Shown here in pieces: positions 1 through 6,551 of a stretch of DNA of 13,352 nt; positions within the stretch are counted from its first letter, which is position 1, and each line of letters begins with the position of its first letter. The translations under genes were made by a program, and so were the position numbers. The notes below the pieces were generated by a model that did not search any database, was not told the DNA's origin, and saw nothing but the letters and a program-made list of their open reading frames with translations. Origin of the DNA: an uncultured Eubacteriales bacterium. Its GTDB lineage: Bacteria > Bacillota > Clostridia > Christensenellales > Aristaeellaceae. The stretch is from positions 1-13,352 of the forward strand of contig CADBNX010000007.1 of the NCBI GenBank assembly GCA_902796115.1, written 5' to 3'.

Positions 1-619
1 CGATTTCAATTTTGAGAGGCCCTGCCTGCTGAAACTGCCGGGACTCCACACGGGCGTGCTGCAGATGACGCATATGCGCGGGTATTCAGGGACGGATCCC
101 CGCGACCTGAGCCGGGCGGAAATGGAAGGCCGGGAGCGGGTGTGGGAAGCCATTGATTTTTTCAGGACCTACTGTCCCGAATTCAAAAACGTGCAACTGG
201 ATCAGACGGCCGCCATGATCGGGATCCGGGAAAGCCGCCATATCGAGGGAGAATACTGCCTGACATTGGAGGACATGCAGGCGGGACGCAGATTTGAGGA
301 CGGATTTGCCACCTGCTGCTGGGGGGTTGATATCCATCAGCCTGACGGAAAGGGGCAGGAAGGATATCCGATCAGACCGTATCAGATCCCTTATCGGTGT
401 CTGGTGCCGATGAAAGTGGAGAATTTACTGATAGCAGGAAGATGCATTTCGGGAAGTCATGAGGCAGAGGCATCATTCCGAGTGACAGGAGACTGTGTGG
501 CGATGGGCCAGGCGGCGGGAACGGCGGCTGCAGTGTCCATAGTGGAAAATGTAACGCCACGCCGGCTAGATGGAAAGAAAGTGGTTCTGATCATGGAAGC
601 ACAGGGAGCAAGACGGTAA
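1..619 (+). CDS. FAD-dependent oxidoreductase, C-terminal part (5' end outside window)
   Basis: The open frame runs in from the left edge (first full codon at base 2), so only the last 205 residues are present. The diagnostic stretch is near the C-terminus (about bases 420-540): LLIAGRCISGSHEAEASFR, then TGDCVAMGQAAGTAAA. This is the C-terminal FAD-contacting segment of the FAD_oxidored (PF12831-like) family, in which AGR is followed by a HEA/S-x-R stretch and a G-x-AAGTAAA helix. The N-terminal Rossmann GxGxxG must lie upstream. Such proteins often sit beside glycosidases and sugar transporters in gut and soil bacteria and are thought to oxidise sugar-derived or related substrates, but the substrate here cannot be named. 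The gene ends 46 bases before the glycosidase GTG and is probably co-transcribed with it. An in-frame GTG at 56 is not the start, because family-like sequence continues upstream of it. Confidence 0.82.
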   Translation, partial: DFNFERPCLLKLPGLHTGVLQMTHMRGYSGTDPRDLSRAEMEGRERVWEAIDFFRTYCPEFKNVQLDQTAAMIGIRESRHIEGEYCLTLEDMQAGRRFEDGFATCCWGVDIHQPDGKGQEGYPIRPYQIPYRCLVPMKVENLLIAGRCISGSHEAEASFRVTGDCVAMGQAAGTAAAVSIVENVTPRRLDGKKVVLIMEAQGARR

Positions 620-651
620 GCCGGGAAATAAAGAGCGTTAATCGTCTTTGT

Positions 652-656
652 GGAGG
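652..656 (+). promoter_or_regulatory. Ribosome binding site that sets the glycosidase start at GTG 666
   Basis: GGAGG lies 9 bases before GTG 666. The frame is also open from a TTG at 648, but that codon is upstream of the GGAGG, so the GTG at 666 is preferred. Confidence 0.7.
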
Positions 657-665
657 CTGATACGA

Positions 666-2780
666 GTGAAAACGGAATCACTTCTTGCACGGGAACCGCT
701 GTTCTGGTCCAGAGTCGGTTTTGCGGAAGATCCGACCCGCAGGGATTTGCAGGGAAAAATTCTGTTCAAAGAGCGTGATTGGACAGATTACATCGCCGAA
801 CACCGTTCATTTTTCCGGGCGGGCGTGAAATGTCATACCACGATCCTGCATAACGGTTGGGTGGGGGTGGATCAGTACGATTTCAGCGGTACAGATCGGA
901 CATTGGAAGCTATATGCGAGATATCTCCCGATATCCGGTATATGCCCCGTATTAAACTGAATGCGCCAGCCGCTTGGTGTGAGCGATATCCGGAAGAGCT
1001 GTATCTGAGCGAACATGCGCCCAGGGCTCCCGAAGAAATCCGGAGAGTCTTCCGGGAACAGCTTCCGTTTTTTTCTACCCCGGGTCTGGAATGGGATTAT
1101 CCTGATGCCGGATGTGCCGTAGGCTTGCAGAGTTTCTGCTCCGAAAAGTGGCTGGAGGATGCTTCATGCGCTTTGAGGATGCTGCTTGCCCATATCGATC
1201 AGACACCATATGCGGATCAGATCATCGGATATCAGATCGGATTTGGCATGTGTGCGGAGAATGCATATTGGGGCGGCTGGGTTTCACCGCGCCGATTTGG
1301 GGATTTCGGTCTCGCTGCCGCGGAAAAGTTTGCGGAGTATTGCGCCGGGCTGTACGGAAGCCGGCAGGCCGCTGCCGAGGCTTTTCATATTGAGGAATTC
1401 AATGATGCCGTACAGTTGATTCCCGGAAGCGCCCGGCGATGCCATACGCCTGAAAACCTGGAGGATTATTTCCGGTACGGGAATGATCAATGCGCCGTGT
1501 ATTCCCGCTTTCTTTCGGAGACCACAGCTGATGCCGTTTGCCGTTTTGCTGAAGTTATTAAGACAGAAACAGGCAAACCGGCAGGTGCTTTTTACGGATA
1601 CCTGTTTTCTTCCTATCCCGGACAGATAGGGCATCTCGCTGTACAGCGCCTGCTGGACTGTGCAGCGCTTGATTTCCTTTCTTCACCAAAGGGATACTAT
1701 CGCAGCGGACCGGGTGAACCGGGCGGCGCGCAGGGAATGTCGCTTTCCGTGACCAGAAAAAAACTGTGGCTGGATGAACTGGATAACGGCACATATCTTG
1801 GAAGGCGTGTTCATCATAAAGATTATTATCCGGCTGATCTGCCGGAAACCAGAACGGTCCTTTGGCGGGAAGTCGCAAAGAATCTTGCCTGGAACAATCA
1901 GAATTTCTGGTGGATGGATCTGGGAGGCGGATGGTTTCGTGATGAGGCCGTCATGAGACTGTTTCCGCCTTTGCTGCAATTCATCCGGAAAGTTCGCTCC
2001 ATGCCAAGGAAAAGCCTGTGTGAAATCCTGCTGATCGTGGACGAGGACAGCCTGTACTGGCAAAATGAAGACGCGAACTTTATGGGCGGCCACCATAAAG
2101 CCATCGTTAATGAAATGGCATCGGAACTGCTCCTGTGCGGCGCTCCTGTTGAGCAGTACAGGCTCCGCGATCTGCTGGAGATGGATCTCTTTTCTTATAA
2201 ACTGATTGTTTTTGCAAATGCCTTTGCCGTTGATGAAAAAACGCGTGCTTACCTAAAGACAAATCTGCCACCCGATACCTTGTGTCTTTGGCATTACGCC
2301 GCAGGGATCCGGAATCACGGATACTCGTTGGATCATGTGAGAGATTTAACGGGTTTGTCCGTTGAACCATATGAGATGGGTTTTGACGCCAGCAATGGTT
2401 ATGGGATCGACGTAAAGCTTCCGCCCATTCGGATTCTGCCGGAAGACGGTATTGCTATACAGAAGAGAAGAGCGGACGGAACGATATGCACAGCCCGCCG
2501 GGGAAATCATATCCTTTGTGTTTCACCGGATTTCCGTTCGGAGGATTTTTTTGCTTTGGCTTCAGAAGCGGGATGCCGCATGTACGCACCGCCTCATTGT
2601 ACCGTATATGGGGACAGCCGCTTCATGGCATTCTTCCCGCAGCAGGATCAGAATGCCGTGCTGTTCTTGCCGGAAGCGGGGGAATATGAAGAACTGCTGA
2701 CCGGGAAACATTGCTCCGGCTTTGCTACCTGGCCTGTCCGACTGAAAGCAAAGGATGCTCTGGTCTTTATGCGGGTGTAG
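666..2780 (+). CDS. GH42-like glycoside hydrolase with GATase-like middle domain
   Basis: Predicted 704-residue retaining glycosidase of the clan GH-A, GH42 (beta-galactosidase)-like group. Residues about 15-440 fit a TIM barrel. GYQIGFGMCAENAYWG places a candidate acid/base at Glu198, and KLWLDELDNGTYL places a candidate nucleophile at Glu371. Residues about 448-600 (ILLIVDEDSLYW..., LIVFANAFAVDEKTR, DTLCLWHYAAG) resemble the class I glutamine-amidotransferase-like trimerisation domain of GH42 enzymes. A short beta-rich tail ends in ALVFMRV. No signal peptide is visible, so it probably acts in the cytoplasm on imported oligosaccharide. It follows the FAD oxidoreductase by 46 bases and precedes the transporter by 142 bases that contain a separate promoter. 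The catalytic roles are read from motif position only, and the exact GH family and substrate are unknown. Lines sampled inside the gene are about 47% GC, lower than the right half of the window. Confidence 0.75.
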   Translation: MKTESLLAREPLFWSRVGFAEDPTRRDLQGKILFKERDWTDYIAEHRSFFRAGVKCHTTILHNGWVGVDQYDFSGTDRTLEAICEISPDIRYMPRIKLNAPAAWCERYPEELYLSEHAPRAPEEIRRVFREQLPFFSTPGLEWDYPDAGCAVGLQSFCSEKWLEDASCALRMLLAHIDQTPYADQIIGYQIGFGMCAENAYWGGWVSPRRFGDFGLAAAEKFAEYCAGLYGSRQAAAEAFHIEEFNDAVQLIPGSARRCHTPENLEDYFRYGNDQCAVYSRFLSETTADAVCRFAEVIKTETGKPAGAFYGYLFSSYPGQIGHLAVQRLLDCAALDFLSSPKGYYRSGPGEPGGAQGMSLSVTRKKLWLDELDNGTYLGRRVHHKDYYPADLPETRTVLWREVAKNLAWNNQNFWWMDLGGGWFRDEAVMRLFPPLLQFIRKVRSMPRKSLCEILLIVDEDSLYWQNEDANFMGGHHKAIVNEMASELLLCGAPVEQYRLRDLLEMDLFSYKLIVFANAFAVDEKTRAYLKTNLPPDTLCLWHYAAGIRNHGYSLDHVRDLTGLSVEPYEMGFDASNGYGIDVKLPPIRILPEDGIAIQKRRADGTICTARRGNHILCVSPDFRSEDFFALASEAGCRMYAPPHCTVYGDSRFMAFFPQQDQNAVLFLPEAGEYEELLTGKHCSGFATWPVRLKAKDALVFMRV

Positions 2781-2792
2781 TTATTCTTGATA

Positions 2793-2829
2793 TTCCGGAA
2801 ATCATCAAAAAATGCCGCTTTATCCGGAT
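2793..2829 (+). promoter_or_regulatory. Pair of TCCGGA palindromes, candidate operator
   Basis: Two 8-base perfect palindromes, TTCCGGAA (2793-2800) and ATCCGGAT (2822-2829), share the core TCCGGA, with centres 29 bases apart. The second overlaps the -35 region of the transporter promoter. That placement suits a regulator, possibly the AraC-type protein encoded downstream, but no protein can be assigned from sequence. Confidence 0.35.
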
Positions 2830-2847
2830 TTTGTATTCTGTTATACT
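2819..2847 (+). promoter_or_regulatory. Extended -10 promoter for the transporter operon
   Basis: TGTTATACT (2839-2847) is a perfect extended -10 (TG-n-TATACT). The -35 position, 17 bases upstream (TTTATC, 2819-2824), is weak, as expected for an extended -10 promoter or one needing an activator. The predicted start of transcription leaves a leader of about 70 bases before ATG 2923. Confidence 0.5.
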
Positions 2848-2922
2848 GTATGCGAAAGGCTAAAGAAACAGAAACAGGGTGTCTGGTCTGGATGGTCATT
2901 CCTGAAAGAAGAGGTGAGAAAA

Positions 2923-3870
2923 ATGCGGGCATCTTCAGCTGTGCAGCCAGCAGATTTTTTGAATCGGCTGAAAAAAAACTGTCTGATCCGTCACTGGCAG
3001 CTGTATCTGATGATGCTGCCAGCGCTGGGTTTTGTGCTGCTGTTCCATTACGGGCCAATGTACGGGATCACGATCGCGTTCAAGAAATTCAATATGCGAC
3101 AGGGTATTCTCGGCAGTCCGTGGATTGGTTTTGCAAATTTCGAACGACTGTTTTCCTCCTACTGGTTCCCCATCATCCTGAAAAACACACTGACCATCAG
3201 TGCCCTCTCCCTGGTGATCGGTTTCCCTCTGCCTATCATCCTGTCGCTGATGGTGAATGAAATGGAGAATGAAAAGCTGAAAAAAGGTTTTCAGACGGTT
3301 TCCTACGCCCCGCATTTTATCTCCACCATCGTGCTGTGCGGAATGATCACCCTGTTCCTGAGCCCTAACGTAGGAATCGTGAATCAACTGATCGTCGCGC
3401 TGGGAGGGCAATCTGTTCATTTTATGGCGAAACCCACGATGTTTAAATGGATCTATATCATCAGCGGCATTTGGCAGGGAATTGGCTGGAGCACGATCAT
3501 TTTTACTGCGGCCTTGTCCGGTGTGGACAAGGAACTGCTGGAAGCCGCCACCATCGATGGAGCGAATATCCCGCAGAAAATTTGGTATATCAACCTGCCC
3601 ATCCTGATCCCGACCGCCGTGATCCTGTTCATCCTGCGCTGTGGCTCCCTGTTCAGCATTGGCTATGAAAAGGTATACGCCCTGCAGACCGCGCAGAATA
3701 TCATGGGCTCGGAGGTGATTTCCACCTATTCCTATAAGGTGGGTCTTGCAGGCGGCAACGACTTCTCCTTCTCGACTACCATCGGCATTTTCAATTCCGT
3801 CTGTAATTCCCTGATCCTGATCGGTGCGAACCGGCTTTCACGTGCGGTCGGACAGAGCAGCCTGTGGTAA
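2923..3870 (+). CDS. CUT1-type sugar ABC transporter permease (LplB-like)
   Basis: Inner-membrane permease subunit of an oligosaccharide or polysaccharide-fragment importer, 315 residues, the usual length. About six hydrophobic segments are visible, the first near residues 27-43. The EAA loop that docks the ATPase is at about 204-229 (ELLEAATIDGANIPQ followed by INLPIL). The C-terminal NRLSRAVGQSSLW matches the ending typical of LplB-type proteins. ATG 2923 is chosen because GAGGTGA lies 6 bases upstream. The frame is open from ATG 2812, but that start would put the promoter -10 inside the coding region. The gene is the first of a three-gene transporter set and is followed 12 bases later by the second permease. 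No ATPase gene is adjacent, so a shared MsmK-type ATPase is likely. Substrate is not predictable beyond carbohydrate. Confidence 0.92.
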   Translation: MRASSAVQPADFLNRLKKNCLIRHWQLYLMMLPALGFVLLFHYGPMYGITIAFKKFNMRQGILGSPWIGFANFERLFSSYWFPIILKNTLTISALSLVIGFPLPIILSLMVNEMENEKLKKGFQTVSYAPHFISTIVLCGMITLFLSPNVGIVNQLIVALGGQSVHFMAKPTMFKWIYIISGIWQGIGWSTIIFTAALSGVDKELLEAATIDGANIPQKIWYINLPILIPTAVILFILRCGSLFSIGYEKVYALQTAQNIMGSEVISTYSYKVGLAGGNDFSFSTTIGIFNSVCNSLILIGANRLSRAVGQSSLW

Positions 3871-3879
3871 GGAGGGAGG
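3871..3879 (+). promoter_or_regulatory. Double GGAGG ribosome binding site
   Basis: The stretch GGAGGGAGG starts right after the upstream stop codon and offers two overlapping Shine-Dalgarno positions, 7 and 3 bases before ATG 3883. This suggests strong, coupled translation of the second permease. Confidence 0.6.
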
Positions 3880-3882
3880 CGT

Positions 3883-4803
3883 ATGACAAAGACATTCATC
3901 CGGAAAACCAGGGGAGACCGGATCTTCCTTTTCTTCAATAAGACACTGTTACTGTTGGTTTTCTTTGCGATCCTGTACCCGCTGCTTTTTGTGCTCAGTG
4001 CTTCCGTCAGCGATCCGGAAGCGGTAAGCACCGGCAAAATGCTGCTCTGGCCGGTCGGTGTTACGCTGCAGGGATACCAGTATATTCTGCGCTACCAGGA
4101 TGTATGGATCGGCTACGGCAACACGATCTTCTATACCTTTGCAGGCACGGCGCTGAACCTGCTTGTGACCCTGCCCTGCGCTTACGCCCTGTCCCGTCGG
4201 GATCTGAAGGGGCGGGGTCCAATTATGGTCATTTTCATGGTTACGATGTATTTTGGAGGAGGTCTTATCCCCACCTACTTGTTGCTGCGCGCCTTGCATC
4301 TGGTCAACACCCGTACCTATATGCTGATTACAGGGCTGGTATCCACCTACAACCTGATCGTGGCCCGTACGTTCTTTTCCAGTACGATCCCGTGGGAACT
4401 GCATGAGGCTGCTTTCATCGACGGGTGCTCCGATTTCCAGGTATTCCGTTCCATCGTGTTGCCCCTTTCGAAGCCCATCATCATCGTGCTGACCCTCTAT
4501 TATGGCGTAGGCCACTGGAACAGCTATTTTAACGCGATGGTGTTCCTGAATGATAAAGAACTGTATCCGCTGCAGGTATTCCTGCGGGAGATCCTGCTGC
4601 AAAGCCAATGGGCGGAGAGTGCTATGGCGTCGGGCAACGGTTTCTCAATGGAAGAAATGGAGGTCATGATCAAGCAGGCTTCTACTTCCAATATGCTCAA
4701 ATACGTGCTGATTGTAGTATCCTCTGTTCCGATGCTGGTAATCTATCCTTTCCTGCAGCGGTTCTTCGCCAAGGGTGTCATGATTGGCGCGGTCAAAGGT
4801 TAA
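3883..4803 (+). CDS. CUT1-type sugar ABC transporter permease (LplC-like)
   Basis: Second membrane subunit of the importer, 306 residues. The first membrane segment is at about 20-40 (LLLLVFFAILYPLLFVLSAS). The EAA loop is at about 172-197 (ELHEAAFIDGCSDFQVFRSI followed by LPLSKP). The C-terminal FFAKGVMIGAVKG is the hallmark ending of LplC/YtcP-type permeases. It should heterodimerise with the preceding LplB-like protein and receive cargo from the binding protein encoded next. The start has a very strong ribosome binding site directly after the previous gene's stop. Family assignment is secure; the sugar is not. Confidence 0.93.
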   Translation: MTKTFIRKTRGDRIFLFFNKTLLLLVFFAILYPLLFVLSASVSDPEAVSTGKMLLWPVGVTLQGYQYILRYQDVWIGYGNTIFYTFAGTALNLLVTLPCAYALSRRDLKGRGPIMVIFMVTMYFGGGLIPTYLLLRALHLVNTRTYMLITGLVSTYNLIVARTFFSSTIPWELHEAAFIDGCSDFQVFRSIVLPLSKPIIIVLTLYYGVGHWNSYFNAMVFLNDKELYPLQVFLREILLQSQWAESAMASGNGFSMEEMEVMIKQASTSNMLKYVLIVVSSVPMLVIYPFLQRFFAKGVMIGAVKG

Positions 4804-4820
4804 AAACGGTTCTTTCTGCG

Positions 4821-4834
4821 CGTCCATTCGGACG
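4821..4834 (+). other. Small intercistronic hairpin between permease and binding-protein genes
   Basis: CGTCC / GGACG form a perfect 5-bp stem with the loop ATTC. No T-run follows, so it is not a terminator. It could affect mRNA processing or relative expression of the binding protein. It is short and may be chance. Confidence 0.25.
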
Positions 4835-4868
4835 GCAGTGGAATAAAAAATCAAAGGAAGGTGTTTCT

Positions 4869-6470
4869 ATGAAACGGTTCTTTACCCTGTTCCTGGCACT
4901 GATGATTGCGATGGCGCTCCTACCCGCGACCGCTGAGGAAGCGCCCACCGTCATTACCGTCTCCGGGCCGGATTCCACCAACAGTCATTGGACAGATACT
5001 CTGGCAGTTCAGTACCTGGAAAAAAAGACCAACACCCAGTGGGACGTTACGCTCTACCCCTCTGACGTCTGGAAAACCAAGCTGACCCTGATGATCACCG
5101 GTGATGAATTGCCCGATGTGATTTTCAAAGCCGATGCCGACAAATCCGAAATGAATCTGCGCGGCGAAGAAGGCTATTTCCTGGATCTGAGCCAGTATCT
5201 GGACATTATGCCCAACCTGCAAGCCGCTTTTGAGAAGTATCCCGATTACAAGGCTTACCACATGACTGAGAACGGTGCCATATACAGCCTGGCGAATCTG
5301 TCTGTTTATGAAGGTCAGCGGGCACAGCCGCTCGTGTACATCAATAAGGTATGGCTGCAGAATGTCGGATTGGATGTGCCGGAAACAGTTGAGGATCTCT
5401 ATGCGGTTCTGAAAGCTTTCAAAGAGCAGGACGCCAACGGCAACGGCGATCCCAACGATGAGATTCCCCTGTGCTTTGAAACCAGCGCCGGTCAGCGCGC
5501 GCAGCATCTGATTCAGGCCGGATTCGGCATTTACAGCACAGCTACGGATCTGATGCTGGGTGTGGATGAGAACGGTAAAGTGTTCCTGTATGAAACTACG
5601 GAAAACTTCAAAAACTACGTCAGTTATATGCATCAGCTTTTCGCTGAAGGTCTGATGGATGAAACCACATTCATTCAGACTTATTCCGAGCGCCGTGAAA
5701 AAATAATCAATGGAAAAGTAGGTATGTTCTCTGACTGGAGCGGTCTGCTTGCCAACACCTGTGGTGAAAATGCGCCTGATGCCTACGATACATGGCAGTG
5801 GCTGTATGGGCTCGGATCCGAAAACACACCTGTCGCTTATCCCGGCTGGCCACTCGTCAGCACAGGCGCAAAAATCCTTGTCAGCGCCAAGACGGAGCAT
5901 CCCGAAGAGGTATGCAGGATCATTGACACCCTGTTTACGGATGAATACATTCTGGTGTACAATTGCGGTAATGAAGGGGAAACCTTTGAGTATATTGCCA
6001 CCGATACCGGTTTCCAGATCCCGGCCGTTCTGAAGTCTGCCTGGGAAGGCAAATATGACAGTGAAGGTGTCTTCCGGGATCAGTACCTGAACGTGACGCA
6101 ACTGATGACCAAAATGCACGGAATGTATTATCCCATCGCAAGCCAGGCCTCCGCGGAAGAACTGGAACAAATGAAGAAAGATGAAGTTCTGACGAATTAT
6201 GCCTACCGGGAAGAACTGGTACGCGCGGGCTATATGGTGGATACTTATCCCGTCTTTTCTTACACCAAGGAAGAAGCTGAAGTGCAGAGCCGGTACAAGG
6301 GGGATCTTGGCTCTTACCTGCAGACCATGCGGGTGGCCTTCATCACCGGCGAAGCGGATATCGACGCGGAATGGGATACCTTCCAGTCCACCATTCAGGC
6401 GATGGGCCTGAACGAGCTGCTGGCGGCGGAACAGAGCGCATATGACCGCTATGCGGTGAACCTGAAGTAA
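4869..6470 (+). CDS. Extracellular solute-binding protein (LplA-like), apparently not a lipoprotein
   Basis: Substrate-capturing subunit of the importer, 533 residues, the usual size for LplA/AlgQ-type (family 1) binding proteins. It starts at ATG 4869 with AAAGGAAGG 7 bases upstream. Residues 1-22 form a classical signal peptide (MKRFF, hydrophobic core, then PATA before EEAPT) with a likely signal peptidase I site after ATA. There is no cysteine near the cleavage site; the first cysteine is at about residue 202, so no lipobox exists. Residues 188-198 (DANGNGDPNDE) form the Asp/Asn-rich EF-hand-like calcium loop common in this family, followed by IPL. The fold is otherwise typical: DLSQYLD, then NGAIYSLAN, and so on. 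It lies 65 bases after the permeases and is followed by a strong hairpin. The carbohydrate specificity is unknown. Lines sampled inside the gene are about 48% GC. Confidence 0.92.
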   Translation: MKRFFTLFLALMIAMALLPATAEEAPTVITVSGPDSTNSHWTDTLAVQYLEKKTNTQWDVTLYPSDVWKTKLTLMITGDELPDVIFKADADKSEMNLRGEEGYFLDLSQYLDIMPNLQAAFEKYPDYKAYHMTENGAIYSLANLSVYEGQRAQPLVYINKVWLQNVGLDVPETVEDLYAVLKAFKEQDANGNGDPNDEIPLCFETSAGQRAQHLIQAGFGIYSTATDLMLGVDENGKVFLYETTENFKNYVSYMHQLFAEGLMDETTFIQTYSERREKIINGKVGMFSDWSGLLANTCGENAPDAYDTWQWLYGLGSENTPVAYPGWPLVSTGAKILVSAKTEHPEEVCRIIDTLFTDEYILVYNCGNEGETFEYIATDTGFQIPAVLKSAWEGKYDSEGVFRDQYLNVTQLMTKMHGMYYPIASQASAEELEQMKKDEVLTNYAYREELVRAGYMVDTYPVFSYTKEEAEVQSRYKGDLGSYLQTMRVAFITGEADIDAEWDTFQSTIQAMGLNELLAAEQSAYDRYAVNLK

Positions 6471-6493
6471 GCGAAAACAGGCATTTCAAAGCG

Positions 6494-6526
6494 GCATGGA
6501 CGGCGCGAAAGCGCCGCCCATGCTTT
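6494..6526 (+). terminator. Strong GAAA-loop hairpin after the binding-protein gene
   Basis: GCATGG-A-CGGCGC (6494-6506) pairs with GCGCCG-C-CCATGC (6511-6523): 12 base pairs with a single A/C mismatch, closed by C-GAAA-G, a stable GNRA tetraloop. Only three T follow (6524-6526). It may be a weak or partial terminator, or a 3' stabiliser that keeps transporter mRNA abundant while letting some transcription continue into the regulator gene. Confidence 0.5.
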
Positions 6527-6551
6527 GCCGCATCGGGAGGGAGAAGGGAAA

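Noticed and set aside
2812..2922. An upstream in-frame ATG that would add 37 residues to the first permease
   Set aside because: The extension contains the promoter -10 and precedes the GAGGTGA ribosome binding site. It also adds a non-family sequence with two cysteines.
4920..6170. A 416-codon minus-strand frame opposite the binding protein
   Set aside because: The plus strand encodes a complete binding protein with signal peptide and family motifs; the antisense frame has no ribosome binding site or motif that I can see.
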